Source: Undaria pinnatifida (lineage: Eukaryota > Sar > Phaeophyceae > Laminariales > Alariaceae). From it: 64,000 nt of DNA. The DNA lies in NCBI GenBank assembly GCA_012845835.1, contig JABAKD010000014.1:11317219-11381218 (forward strand), read 5' to 3'. The notes under the pieces are model-generated. The model searched no databases. It saw only the letters and a program-made list of their open reading frames with translations, and was not told the origin of the DNA. Below, piece after piece: positions 53,690-64,000 of the stretch (position 1 is its first letter; each line of letters opens with the position of its first letter). The translations under genes were made by a program, and so were the position numbers.

Positions 53690-54290
53690 CACCCCACACC
53701 CCCCCTTTCGGCTTTGTGCGTCATGAATCCGGGCTGTGCGGCGCTCCGAGCTCGTCTTATCCTCTTCTACGTACCACCTGGCCATGAATCGCTCGGCTGC
53801 TTCGAGGGTCCCCCGGTGCCACTTGCCCGTGCTATTTGCTGCATGGACCCACAGCAGCAGCAGTAGTAGTAGTAGTACGGTTTCAACTCCAAACTGCAGC
53901 GGGGTATCTTCCTTGGAGCCTTCGGTGGATGGATCGAAAGAGGGCGAGGTCGTCTTTCAGGGTTCTGAGCCAGTTGTTCGGTGGCCCACATTGTCCCGGG
54001 GTTTTTCCACCGGCTATCTGCGCAAACATCACCCGACTGGGTAATAGTACTGGAGTAATCACCCCTTGTGTTGCCGTGCCATTGCCCCAGTGAGCAAGAG
54101 CCGCCGTTTACGGATGACGGTTTCGATGATGTCACATTTGGCCTTCTTGAGGCGCCTTTGGCGTACGAGAGGTTGGTGTGGTCGGCACGCCGCTGGAAGC
54201 CAGGGACTCGCCGGAGGACTTCGAGGTGGAGGGTACCTTACCGCGTTTTCGACAACATGGTTGACAAAGTCTTTGAATTATACATACCAT
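53690..54290 (-). pseudogene. Frameshifted LINE reverse-transcriptase C-terminal relic
   Basis: Three minus-strand frames in succession match the C-terminal part of the 60-kb reverse transcriptase: RADHTNLSYAKGA (cf. RDDHALSYADAL), AKCDIIETVIRKRRLLLTG (cf. ESVRAIVRKRRILFAG), IAGGKTPGQ...NNWLRTLKDDL (cf. FVGGKGYSG...DWMDHLKEDM) and TLEAAERFMARWYVEE (cf. RVEEGAELFMRNWHET). Stops and frameshifts separate them, so it is dead. The YADD part is absent. Confidence 0.75.
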
Positions 54291-54445
54291 AACCCAAAAA
54301 CCCTACCTAAATGAAACGCAACAACCAATGTACGGTGAAACCCCTATCGCCTCGTACACAGCTGTGCTTGTCAACCCTGTTGTCGAAAAAAAGGTATGCT
54401 CTACTCTCGAGGTGCGCCTTTCGGAGCTCGTCACATTTTATTACA

Positions 54446-54911
54446 TTTTTTTCTCACATCTACTTCCCAGCTTCTGGACAGCAAGCCGTGGTCGCAGGTT
54501 TCGTCCCGTCTCCGATTGCGTTTATCACCATGGATGAAGTAACCCTAACCCTAAGCCTAACCCATAAGAAACACCGGTCGGAGTGCCTTTTCCCCCCCCA
54601 TCCTGGTTCTTGCCTTCAATTTTGATCGCGCATAGGGTTGAGCAATTCATTCCACCGCTCATCTTTCATAAAGTGTGTGTGTGTGTGTGTGTTCTTCACA
54701 TTAAACCGTTCTTCTACTCGTCGACATCCAGCACACCCAGTGTCCGTAAAGTGTAGCTAACACACTCTCGTGCTTTCTGCCAGTCAAATTGTGCACAAAA
54801 AAAAATCCCAACCAAAACGAATTTATACGAGCATGCACTCGGCGGGGCTCGAACTCACGAAACTGACCTGTACGAGGCTCGAGGATAACCTGATACGCCA
54901 CCGGGGCGACC
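54446..54911 (-). mobile_element. Family A SINE, copy 7, interrupted
   Basis: Head and tail are intact but the body is split twice: by a 70-bp family H insertion (54677-54746) and by a segment containing AACCCTAACCCTAAGCC at about 54541. Confidence 0.8.
54677..54746 (-). mobile_element. Family H fragment inserted in SINE copy 7
   Basis: TAAAGTGT occurs at 54669-54676 and 54747-54754 as an 8-bp target duplication. Read on the minus strand the insert ends ...TTTAATGTGAAGAACAC(AC)n, i.e. an (AC)n tail. Confidence 0.8.
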
Positions 54912-55314
54912 TGTCCACACTACTGACCACTGGCCACTGACGACCCGCTCATAACGAGACATCTAAGAAACATCTAAGAATGGTAAGAACCACAAGAAAA
55001 TTAGCCTTAAAATTACGGGGAAACAAGAAAGTCGAGAGATTTTATGCTCAAGTTTGTTTGGGACACACCCTTTCTCCAACAAGAATCTAGCGTAACCATT
55101 ACTGGTACATTACATGTACGTATCTCGGTTTCATATCAGAGGGCCGGTTCGCTGTATTATTAGAAGTCTGGACGTACAGACTTTCGTACAGCAACGTGCA
55201 AAGTACCTGGTACCAGCTAAGTCTACATACTATTAGTAAGAGCAGCACGAGCTGGCACGAGATACTACCACGACGTACAGTAACTGCTGTACATGGCAAG
55301 CTACACTGCTGTTT

Positions 55315-55455
55315 TGTAGTTCCAAGGGGAGTCGCCGAGCAATATCCCACACACCCAGTAATACGCGCGATCGGAGTATCACACACAGCTTGCAAAGGTA
55401 AGTTTCCACAAAATCTTCGATCTCACAGCTGGAGTGTATTTTTATTTTTATGATA
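55315..55455 (+). mobile_element. Family B element, copy 9 (short)
   Basis: GTTCCAAGGGGAGTCGCCGA to the fixed end GTGTATTTTTATTTTTATGA. Confidence 0.78.
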
Positions 55456-55664
55456 CAGTTCGCGTAAACTGCTCGTGTGTACTCGATGCGCACTGGTGTA
55501 GACTGCTCGAAAGCTGTACATACGAGCACGACCAGTATATGCATGTATTCGTGACCAGGTGCATGTATCGCAGAACTCTTATCACCACACCCATACGTGA
55601 CGGTGTGTGTTGTGTTGTATTGGGTGCGGGGAATAAAAAGAGAAAGCACTATCATACCACGCAC

Positions 55665-55805
55665 AGCAGTGTGTATTCTTCCCACTAAAGTGACATTTTG
55701 ACCCATCGGCATCCAGCACAACTACAGCAGTAGTATATACCTGGTAGTTTCCATGCTGGTTCCCCGTGGGGACGAGGTCTGTGGTTGCTGTGGTCACAAA
55801 CTACT
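55665..55805 (-). repeat. Family H-like fragment
   Basis: CATCGGCATCCAGCACAAC and TGTGGTCACAAAC are H landmarks in reverse; the middle is rearranged and includes ATACCTGGTAG. Confidence 0.4.
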
Positions 55806-55842
55806 AGGCAGAGATGGACATATCAAAAGCAGCAAGGTGATT

Positions 55843-55930
55843 TTATAAAAAATATTCTCAAGACGCCAGCCGTGAGTTCGACGAATTTCGGGTCAATACT
55901 CATCTTTGCAAGCTGCGTTGTTGGTACCTG
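55843..55930 (-). repeat. Family B' repeat, copy 2
   Basis: TATAAAAAATATTCTCAAGA, CAGCCGTGAGTTCGACGAAT, CTCATCTTTGCAAGCTGCG align with copy 1 in reverse. Confidence 0.6.
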
Positions 55931-55984
55931 GTATTTATTTGTAATATACTACTCGTGTATGGGTGAGTTGGCCATGCTTGCCAT

Positions 55985-56340
55985 CAGGAACGAGGGCAAA
56001 ACGCAAAAATTGCAAGCCAGCACATACTACTGCTGTTAATAAAATATTAATAGTACCAGCACACGAGACTTTTTGCAGTGCTATTGCAGTGCTATCGCAG
56101 TGTGTTGTCTTCACATCAAACCATTCTTTTTACCCAACGACATCAGTACACCCAGTGCTCGTGCTGATTCTTCGTCCTATTAATAGTAGAGAGAAATAAG
56201 GACGAAAAAGAAGAAATGAAAACATGAACAAGAAACGAGTAAAAACAAAAAGGAAAAAGCACAGGGAAACAAAGAAGGAAACAGGCCGACACGACCATGA
56301 ACAAACACAACAGCCAGCAAGCAACGCTCACTAATACGTA
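55985..56340. repeat. Family J A-rich repeat, copy 2
   Basis: AAAATTGCAAGCCAGCACAT and GGAAACAGGCCGACACGACC; interrupted by the 89-bp H duplicate. Confidence 0.5.
56052..56180 (-). repeat. Family H-containing 89-bp duplicate, copy 2
   Basis: Matches 53579-53667 with very few changes, then continues further into the H sequence (CACCCAGTGCTCGTGCTGAT). Confidence 0.8.
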
Positions 56341-56584
56341 TAAAAAACATACCACGAGTATAACACACAGCAAAGGCAGCCAGCATACTGCTGTACAAAG
56401 TGCAAGTATTGTGTTGGGATGCTATTAAATATCATAGGACTACGAGTACTGCTGTACCTGTACAAAGTGCAAGTATTGTATTGGGTTTCGAATAATCCTA
56501 TAATACAGCAGTAGGACTACTTGTACGAGTTCTGCTGCTCGCTACAAGTTACTGCTGGACGAGAGCGCAAGTTTTATCACCTGT

Positions 56585-56665
56585 GTACGCCTGTTTCTGG
56601 CGACAGCAATGGTGCCAATACCGCAAGCGTCGCCCCTGTACGTACCGAATACAAAAACGAAGCCC
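56585..56665. repeat. Family L repeat, copy 3
   Basis: CTGTTTCTGGCGACAGCAAT to GTACCGAATACAAAAACG. Confidence 0.6.
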
Positions 56666-58600
56666 ACCTGGTACAGCTGCTCATAATCAAGAACTACTCT
56701 ACCATGAAAAAAACGCAACAAAGCTGATGATTCCACCCACCCAGCCGGCCGCGGGGCAACAGCCAAACCGAGTTCCGAATGCAACTACTAGAGGGTTAGA
56801 AGCATTGCTGCCTCGTTTGTCCTTTACTTACTGCCTTTGTCTTCGACGGCGGTGTCTACACCGACATGATCGCGATAACAGCATAGCATATAACAGTCCC
56901 CAAAGGGTACCCAAAAACAAAGGAAACATAAAACAGCCACAGCAAAAGTACCCAGCAGGTAAAACAAACTGCAATATGAAAGCCAGGAGTAACGAACAAA
57001 CAAACCTCACACGAGCGCTGCGAAAATACTTCGGGTCGATGCCAAATGCCTCTCTCTGTTTGAAAAATATTGCGGCTTGAGAGGCACTACCAGGTGAACA
57101 GATCTCCGTCACCCAGAGACAACAGCTACGCACGTACGAGCACTAGCATCATAAAAGGTAACACAGGATCAACACAAGGCACTCTAACCTTAACCGCTGT
57201 GGACTCATAAGTAGGGGAAATATGGAGTATGGCGCTTCCCAAGAAGACCCATAGGCTTACTCGGGGACGTCGTCAGTATACCGCAAAGGAATTGTCCAAG
57301 AACAAAATGTGCAATGCACCGAGAGCCGAAAAAAAATAGTTGTGGAACTTAGTCGGGGCCACCACTGCTTCTACTGGATTAACGCCCCCTTGTGAGTAAA
57401 GGAGTCGCTATTAGACGGGGACACAGGGCGGTCTGACGATGTGCCACGACCTGGTGCTGTGGGGAGGCATCGCTGGTTGGGCTGCTGTGGTGCCTCCCAC
57501 CTGAAATGACGCAAATATGCAACAGCAGCAACCGAGCCAAAATCGATCGATCAAAGAACGGTCACAACTCCAAACTTCTTGCCTTCCAACCCACGCCCAC
57601 CTGGTCTGTTTCCACTGCTATTTCGAGGAGACTCTGACAAGACTCTGCTCTCGATCTTATCCAGCTCCGAGTTTCTCCAGGGGTCTTGTTTTATCATCCG
57701 CCCGTAGACACACTCGGGCTCTAGAGGTCGGGATAATGTAACCTTCGACCCCTCACCCCGTATAAAGAACGCAAACAGAATAATGAGAAAACCTCGGTCG
57801 AATTTGCGGCGTGTTCGTCGTCTTCTTGTCTTTTTCGAGCAGAAAGCAGAGGTGTCTCTATCTTCGGCAGCCAGCAGAGCAGGTCAGGTTTCGGACTCGA
57901 CTACGAAATAACCATTGTGAGTAAGCGCAGTGTTTGGTGCTGACGTAGTGATTGCGAAATACGGCATTGCTGTAAAAACACAGAGATATCGGTACGAGTG
58001 TACGAGTACCTTTTTATAAAACTTGAAAAACGTTAGCTGTGAGTACAACCGATTGAGTAGTTGAAACTCAACGTTGCAAGCTGCGTGGTATATTTCACTA
58101 AAAATATATAAGTTTCACCATTGTTGTACTGCTGTATCACGATTCACGTTCATTTCTGATGTAGTCTTTACTTCCATACCATACAAGTAGAGCACCGCGG
58201 ACCACCGTCGTGGTACGTACCGGTGCTGCAGCGTTGACCCGTATCACACCTGTTGAACACCGACGCATCCTACCCGTGTACTACGAATCTAAGGCCAGCC
58301 ACATGTGCATAATTATGTATGTCAGCACGTCAGCAGTATCATATGGTCGGCAAGGGTCAGCATAATGCAACCTAACCTGTTGCCTCGTGCTACCGCAGAC
58401 TATACATTTGGCCGCAACTGCAGCAGTACCGCAACAACAGCATACCTGGTACCAGTAGAAAATAACAGTCGCTGACTTGCGGGTGATGAGAAGTGAGAAG
58501 TGGAAAACCTTGAGTACATCGACATTTTTCTGGTAGATTCGGTATTCGACGATGTTAATTGCTGTAAATACGAGTAATCGTATATCACCAGTGCCAGAGA
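56666..58600. other. No gene recognised
   Basis: Includes GGGAGGCA...TGCCTCCC inverted repeat at 57460-57500 and B' copy 3. A 165-codon plus frame (56583-57080) overlaps family L and shows no domain. Confidence 0.3.
58005..58095 (-). repeat. Family B' repeat, copy 3
   Basis: TTATAAAACTTGAAAAACGT, TAGCTGTGAGTACAACC, AACGTTGCAAGCTGCG. More diverged. Confidence 0.5.
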
Positions 58601-58707
58601 TGTGAGCCAACGAAGAATGATCACCATCATCACCGCCACGTCACAGACGCGTCTCGCGAGCAAACAGCAGACGCACAGACAGGCAAGCCAGGCAAGCCAG
58701 ACAGCAT

Positions 58708-58768
58708 CAAGCGCAGCAGCGGCGGCAGCTGCAGAAGCAGCGGCAGCTGCAGCAGCAGCTGTAGAGCA
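58708..58768. repeat. (GCAGCN)n tract
   Basis: GCAGCGGCGGCAGCTGCAGA... encodes poly-Ala in one frame; treated as a microsatellite. Confidence 0.6.
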
Positions 58769-59019
58769 GAGTCGTATTCCAGCAGCAGTCCTCGTGATAG
58801 CAATTGGCGACGTGGGAGTGAGCTGAACAAACGCACGCTACTATGATACCAGTATAGCATAGCATGTAGCAGGTATGGTGGGATGTTTGCGAGATATCCG
58901 GCACCAAATTTGGTTGGGTCTGGACAAAAACACACATGGAAACCACCGAAGGCCACAATTCGCGTGGGTTGGAAAGAACATGCCAGAAAAGTGTACCTGG
59001 TCGAGCTCGACCTGGTATG

Positions 59020-59300
59020 TTGTTGTTGTTCTCACATTAACTCGCATAATCAAGTCCGTGGTCACAGGGCAGGCTCCAGTCACTCTGGAGCTGAGGAATA
59101 CCCTAGGGGAAATCACACACAACCCAAGGTGGTACACGCATATATCACAGCTGACGCAATTCATGCTTTCACCAGAAGCATATAAAAGTGAAATCGAGAG
59201 TCAGTCTACGATGTGCCAGGTCCAGGCCGGTGCATACGTCTCACTACTCACGCCTGGAGAAACCAACTATTCCGATTGCCACCCAAGAAAGACTAACACG
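59020..59300 (-). mobile_element. Family G retroposon, copy 3
   Basis: Reverse orientation: TTGTTGTTG tail at the left, then TCGCATAATCAAGTCCGTGG, GGCTCCAGTCACTCTGGAGC. It shares the 5' block GGGTGGCAATCGG with copy 2. Confidence 0.8.
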
Positions 59301-59357
59301 TATATATTACACGTATTATCTATCACTACGCATACGCACGACAGGCGTAAGTCAATT

Positions 59358-59736
59358 GGAGAAAAGAAACAAAGAAAATGAAAGAAGATAAAGGAAAGGA
59401 AAGAAAAGAGAAGAAAAACGAAACAAAACGAAAAAGGCAAGCAAAGAGAAGAAAAAGACAAGAAAAGCAAGAAAAGACAAGACAAGAAAGCAAGGAAAGA
59501 AGAAGAGAAAAAAACAAAAAAGAAGAAAAAAAAGAAAGGAAAGAAAAATGTCATACTAGCAGACCCTAGGAACTGGCTAAGGATGGCATTGGGCTAACAG
59601 AGGGTATCACGTCCATCATCAATGGCACCTGGGAGGGAACGCAACATGGCGAAGAAGTAAGGGCGGTCTTATACTATCTTGTGACGGCCATTAGAAGGCC
59701 CACAACTTTCAATACGATGATGGCCGAACCCAGACT
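59358..59736 (-). mobile_element. LINE 3' region and polypurine/polypyrimidine tail
   Basis: On the minus strand, about 190 bp of unique sequence after the reverse-transcriptase frame leads into a TTTTCTTTCC-type pyrimidine tract of about 190 bp (59358-59549). The change in composition at 59549 probably marks the LINE 3' end. Confidence 0.5.
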
Positions 59737-60954
59737 TCAGTCTCTTGGGCATGACGCCCCCCCTTCCCCCCCTCCCCCCTTCCTCCCTTTCCCCCTCCCC
59801 CCTCCCCCCCTCCCCCTCCCCCCCTCCCCCCCCCCCCCCCCCCCCCCCCCCCTTCCCCCTCCCCCCGGCCGCTTAGAGATGCCAACGGTGGATGGCGCTG
59901 CCGCAGCCTTTGCGCGTCGCTCTGCAGCTTTGTGTCTCTCCGTTTCATGCCAATTCCGCATGAACAACTCGGCTCCCTCCTCTACTCTTCGAAACCATCT
60001 GCCAGCCTTCTGAGCAGCCTTTCGCCATCCTTCGAATTTCATTCCAAAGACCGGCATATCCTCCTTCAGATGATCCATCCAGTCTTTCTCTTGCCCCCCT
60101 GAGTAGCCCTTACCCCCAACAAACTCCCCAGTCATCATCCTCTGTGGCAGACGCTCCTCCCCCATACGTGCCACGAATCCCGCGAACAAAATCCTCCGTT
60201 TGCGCACTATCGCCCTAACGCTCTCGGAATCTGTCTGGGCAAGCGCATCGGCGTACGATAGGGCGTGGTCGTCGCGCTTCCGTTTCCGCCATCCAAGGCA
60301 TCGAAGGAGCATGGAGCGGTGAACCCGTCGTAGCCTGTCATAGTCAGGCTTCTTCGGGCTCCACGTCATGCAACCGTACAGCAGTGTCTCGACCACCTCA
60401 GCTTTCAGCAACCGCATTTTCAATCGTAAACGCACACCCGGGCGATCATAGATTTCCATCTTGTACCGCTGGAAGCACGTCCAGGCCCTCTGAAGACGCC
60501 GCGTTATTTCAATGCTAAGGTCTCTGTCTGCGGTGATAGCCCCGCCCAAGAATACGAACTGGATTGTTTGTTTGTATACTTGGCCGGCTGCATTGATCGT
60601 GAAGGACACCTTCCCCCCGCTTTTGGTTTCCAGGCACATTATCTCTGTTTTTGCCTCGGATACTGTAAGCCCGAACGACGAGCACGCAGTCACAATCGCC
60701 GTCATCATCCTCTCCAGCCCTTCTGATGATCGCGATACGATGCCCGCATCGTCCGCGTACAGCATACCCCACAATCTCTGCACCCCCTCCCCCTCCTTCC
60801 CCCTCCGTCCGTCGACTTTGCCTGTGCGTGAAGTGCCCTTCTTCTCGCCTTCCTCCTTTCGCTGGAGCTGCACCATGTTGTCCGTGATGGCTGCATCAGC
60901 GAGGAAGCGTTTCTCGGCCACACGCAGTACCGCCGTGAAAAACATGTTCAACAA
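59737..60954 (-). CDS. LINE (non-LTR) reverse transcriptase, 5'-truncated
   Basis: A 405-codon frame. It begins in the conserved N-M-F-F strand (LNMFFTAVL), with the catalytic YADD at residues 66-69 (LWGMLYADDAGIVSRS), then SFGLTVSEAKTEIMCL, FVFLGGAI, LLYGCMTW and LRRVHRSMLLRCLGW, typical of the thumb/C-terminal region of LINE ORF2. Fingers, endonuclease and ORF1 are missing, so the copy is 5'-truncated and cannot move by itself. The last about 45 codons are Gly/Arg low complexity because the frame runs through a G-rich tract (59757-59870) that is probably 3' UTR. An Arg/Lys/Gly-rich insert (about 31-58) precedes YADD. Confidence 0.88.
   Translation of the reverse strand: MLNMFFTAVLRVAEKRFLADAAITDNMVQLQRKEEGEKKGTSRTGKVDGRRGKEGEGVQRLWGMLYADDAGIVSRSSEGLERMMTAIVTACSSFGLTVSEAKTEIMCLETKSGGKVSFTINAAGQVYKQTIQFVFLGGAITADRDLSIEITRRLQRAWTCFQRYKMEIYDRPGVRLRLKMRLLKAEVVETLLYGCMTWSPKKPDYDRLRRVHRSMLLRCLGWRKRKRDDHALSYADALAQTDSESVRAIVRKRRILFAGFVARMGEERLPQRMMTGEFVGGKGYSGGQEKDWMDHLKEDMPVFGMKFEGWRKAAQKAGRWFRRVEEGAELFMRNWHETERHKAAERRAKAAAAPSTVGISKRPGGGGRGGGGGGGGEGGRGRGGGGRGKGRKGGGGEGGASCPRD
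59757..59870. repeat. C-rich tract (CCCCTCC)n
   Basis: About 115 bp of C with T; on the minus strand a G-rich run with many GGG steps inside the LINE frame. Confidence 0.9.
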
Positions 60955-61344
60955 CGGTATATTATTTGTTGGGGATACGTACTCGCATGAGGAAAAAGGT
61001 CGCCGTTATTTCTTGAAATTGTTCTACGAGTAGCAACGTCAGCTGTGAGTTCTTTAGTCAAGAAGCTCGCGAGACGACACGTACATACGTTGTCAGGCCG
61101 TCAGCGGTCGAGTGTTGTGTCAAATTCGAGCACTTTGGGAACACAGCGGTAGTAGATTATGTTGAATTTAGGTTCGCTCTACTTGGTCTTCACACTTACT
61201 ACACTCTCTGCTCGTTATCATCGTTGGGAAGTCAGCATTCTAAAAATGAGGTCAGCGTAACGACCCCCTTTTCAACCACTCATGCGCCCTCAAACATGGG
61301 TTGATCTATGTTTCCTTTTGCACAGCAGTCCACAATTCCAAGGG

Positions 61345-61720
61345 TGTGTCGATTCCGGGTAAGGGTATGGGGGTTTTACAAAACTTCCAGAAGTTTCGGG
61401 TACGGGTATGGAAGCGTTACAGAACTCACAGAATTTCCGGGTATTCTGGCACGAGTGTACATAACTCACGGAAATTCTGGGCGGGTACAAAACATGCTGT
61501 ACCCGTACGTCGGATATTGTGGGACGGGTCGTACAGAACTCACAGAAATTCCGGGCACGGGTATGAGAGTCGTACAGAACTTCCACATATTCTGGGTATT
61601 GTGGTACTGGCGTGCAGAACTTACAGACGTTTCGAGCAGGTATGAAAATGCTGTACCCTTACCCCGGGTATTTGTGGCACTGGCGAACAGAACTTTAAGA
61701 AGCTCCGGGTAAGGGTAAAA
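61345..61720. repeat. Minisatellite of about 48 bp, block 1
   Basis: Recurring ACAGAACTYACAGAAATTCC and CGGGTACGGGTATG units. Frames through it repeat TELTEIPG-like peptides and are not called. Confidence 0.8.
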
Positions 61721-62384
61721 ACCCGGGTAAATACGCGGCCTCGGGCGAGGAGTTCGATTTGAATTGGAGGATTCCATCGAGCTTGCATGGCATGCTCTCA
61801 CTGGGCCAACGTCCCAAAGACAATCCGTCGTAGCTTTGAGAGCTATCAACAGCCACCACCGAGGCGATGAATCTTGAACCTTAACGAGTGCCGACCGGGG
61901 CAACAGCCGCGCTGACGTCTACTACTGCTCCGTTGTTCTGTAACACAGATCATACCATAGCGTACCCCGGCTGTGGCGCCTCACAAAAAAAGATGGCGGT
62001 CGCAAGCCCAATTTCTCCACTTATTCGATAATCCAAGTGCCACGACAAAGAAGCGAAGCCAACGAAAACACAGAGGATAGTTCAAGACTTGGATGATGGC
62101 AAGACATCCGCATTATTTCCGATGGAAAGAAAAACATTGACAATACGCAACACGTGGTTTCCCGATAAGAGGAAAAAAATTGTGTGATTCCAATGAATCG
62201 ATCGAATTCAATTCGACTCATAAAAAAATAATATTTCCGATTCAAAAAGTATCCTTCGTTAATGCGTGCCCTTAGAAACGAAAGAAACATCGACAGGTGC
62301 TATCATTGTATGATAGGCACTGCTGTTCGTTGTTCGGTTTTTGTGACTGTAGAAACATGACGGCATCCTAATACATAATACACT

Positions 62385-62840
62385 TTTTTGGGGGTATGGG
62401 GACCTTACAGAACTTCCAGAAGGTGCTACTGTTCGTTGTTCGGTTTGTGTGACTGTAAAAACATGACGGCATCCTAATACACACCTGGTAATATACTTTT
62501 TTGGGGGTATGGGGACCTTACAGAACTTACAGGAGTTCCGGGTACGGGCACGGAAGTCTTGCAGAATTTCCGAAAGTTTCGGGTATCGTGGCACAGGCGT
62601 ACAAAACTCACAGAAATTCCGAACGGGTGCGAGACATGCTGTACCCGTTCCCCGGGTATTGTGGCCACGGGCGTACAGAACTTCCAGAACTTTCGGGTAC
62701 GGTATGAATGTCGTACAGAACTTCCCGAAGTTCCGGGTACGGGTATGAATGCCCTTCAGAACTTACAGAAGTTCTTTGTAGGGTAATACCCGGGGTAAAT
62801 ACCATACCCCGGGTATGGTTTGTACGTACCCTACAGAACA
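62385..62840. repeat. Minisatellite of about 48 bp, block 2
   Basis: Same unit as block 1 (CAGAACTTCCAGAAGTTCCG). Preceded by a direct repeat (about 62317-62400 and 62427-62515). Confidence 0.8.
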
Positions 62841-63292
62841 CGACCTTGCACAGTTCGATGTCTGCCTTAGAGGCAGACCCCCGTGACTCGCACCCACGCA
62901 GCAAAACATTTTCCATTAACTCCCCCCCAATTTTTGCAAGTTTACGAATTGCTTCTCCTGTTCTCTTATTCCCCATTCGGTCCCTCAACCGCATGGGCGG
63001 GTGGGCGGGAAGAAGAACTTGTAATGACCCCTTCACAACCACCCATGCGGCATGACTCATGGATTGGCCTATCGACCATCCCCGATGCCACGTCTGCTCC
63101 TACTGCAGCCTGTGCCTGTCCGAACCGTCGTTACCCTCATGGTCGATCTCCGCACACAACCCCTTTGGCACTACCCCTTTGGCACAGCTCAGCCTCTGGA
63201 CGTGCTGATCTTAACTTGTAACGACTCCTTTACAACCACCCATGCGCCCTCAAGCATGGGTTGACCTATTTTTCCTTTCGCACAGTCTACAT

Positions 63293-63345
63293 TTTATAAC
63301 AATATTTCAAAGACGTCAGCCGTGAGTTCGACGAATATTTCCTAT
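63293..63345 (-). repeat. Family B' repeat, copy 4 (partial)
   Basis: TTTATAACAATATTTCAAAG, CAGCCGTGAGTTCGACGAAT only. Confidence 0.5.
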
Positions 63346-64000
63346 GTCTGCCCTTGATGCAGCCCGTTGTGGCACACACACGTAGCACTTGAAAAAAAAA
63401 CACTTCCGTTGCTCTCATCGGAATCATGCCAATTCATGAGTTACTGCTCGTATTTTCTTACCTCCTCAATGACCCCCTCACAACACGGGTGGGTGGCTGG
63501 TTGGGTGGGAACAAGAACACCTCAATACCTTCCCACACCGCTGTCTTGACGGCTTGGAAGCCCTTTGCTTACTTGCTCGTGTGTCCAGCTCGCAACAACA
63601 GGCGGTATTCCTTTCGGTACGGTACTGCTGATACAGCAGCAGCAGTATTGAAACGTCATCTGCAAACAATACGTACGCCATACGTCCGTCTGTCCCTACA
63701 TACGTACGCCCACTGCAGGACCCAGGGCAATTCTTACGTACCTACAAAACACACATTCTCCCGCTTCCCTGCGCTCCTCTATGAAAATGTTTCGCTTTGT
63801 ACTTTGCTTTCGAGTTGTGTCAATTCATTATTTTGCATCCCTCGCTGGAAGAAGGGGGGGGGGGGGGGGCAAGGAAACCCCGGGGCTGACCTTCAAACAG
63901 CCCCGTTCCTACATCCGTACACACGCAAGTGAACCACACCACTCCACCCGGCGTAACTCCGTTTACGCCGGCCTCCCACTACTACGGTCGATGACTTGGC
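63346..64000. other. No gene recognised at the right edge
   Basis: A 168-codon plus frame (63426-63932) ends in a G-run; no motif recognised. Confidence 0.3.

Larger units (their letters stand above)
61255..63290. repeat. 65-bp dispersed repeat, three copies (61258, 63020, 63222)
   Basis: CAACCACCCATGCGCCCTCA and TGGGTTGACCTATTTTTCCT with small changes. Function unknown. Confidence 0.6.

Noticed and set aside
59757-59870. Gly/Arg-rich C-terminal domain of the reverse transcriptase
   Set aside because: The frame simply runs through a C-rich simple tract; related RTs end before it.

Overview
The window is eukaryotic nuclear DNA from a repeat-rich genome. Genes are sparse, introns are GT-AG, short tRNA-derived retroposons and a LINE reverse transcriptase are present, and there are kilobase-scale simple-sequence arrays. 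A protist or alga (perhaps a stramenopile) is my guess, from the general look of the reverse transcriptase and the repeats; the species cannot be fixed from this sequence. I see no prokaryotic operons, CRISPR array or phage genes.

The one clear host gene runs on the minus strand from 36,629 to 12,977. It is a nine-exon inositol polyphosphate 5-phosphatase (IPPc domain) of about 570 residues. Every junction has GT..AG ends, all intron phases agree across the nine exons, and the family motifs appear in the right order: FNLN, GLQ/E, VNCHL, GDLNFR, PTFTF, PSWTDRILW, SDHEPV. About 1.7 kb of coding sequence is spread over 23.7 kb. Intron 1 is about 13.2 kb and holds many mobile elements plus a 1.37-kb hexanucleotide array. 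Introns 4 and 7 hold decayed duplicates of exons 4 and 8.

Layout: 1-5.3 kb, nested dispersed repeats and a degenerate tandem cluster; 5.3-12.9 kb, mostly unrecognised 3' flank with several minisatellites; 13.0-36.6 kb, the 5-phosphatase gene with repeat-filled introns; 36.6-53.5 kb, repeats only, including a 1.05-kb tetranucleotide array at 42.3-43.4 kb and elaborate nested insertions; 53.7-54.3 kb, a frameshifted LINE reverse-transcriptase relic; 54.4-59.5 kb, dispersed repeats; 59.55-60.95 kb, a 5'-truncated LINE with an intact C-terminal reverse-transcriptase reading frame; 61.3-64 kb, minisatellites and unrecognised sequence.

Comparing copies inside the window defines several repeat families: a poly(A)-tailed tRNA-derived SINE (family A), (AAC)n-tailed (G) and (AC)n-tailed (H) retroposons, a family with one fixed and one variable end (B), terminal-inverted-repeat elements (F, K, a hairpin MITE), and a hAT-like MITE with an 8-bp target duplication whose unoccupied site survives in a sister repeat. 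Family letters are mine. Boundaries were read by eye, so repeat ends are uncertain by several bases to tens of bases unless a target duplication fixes them.
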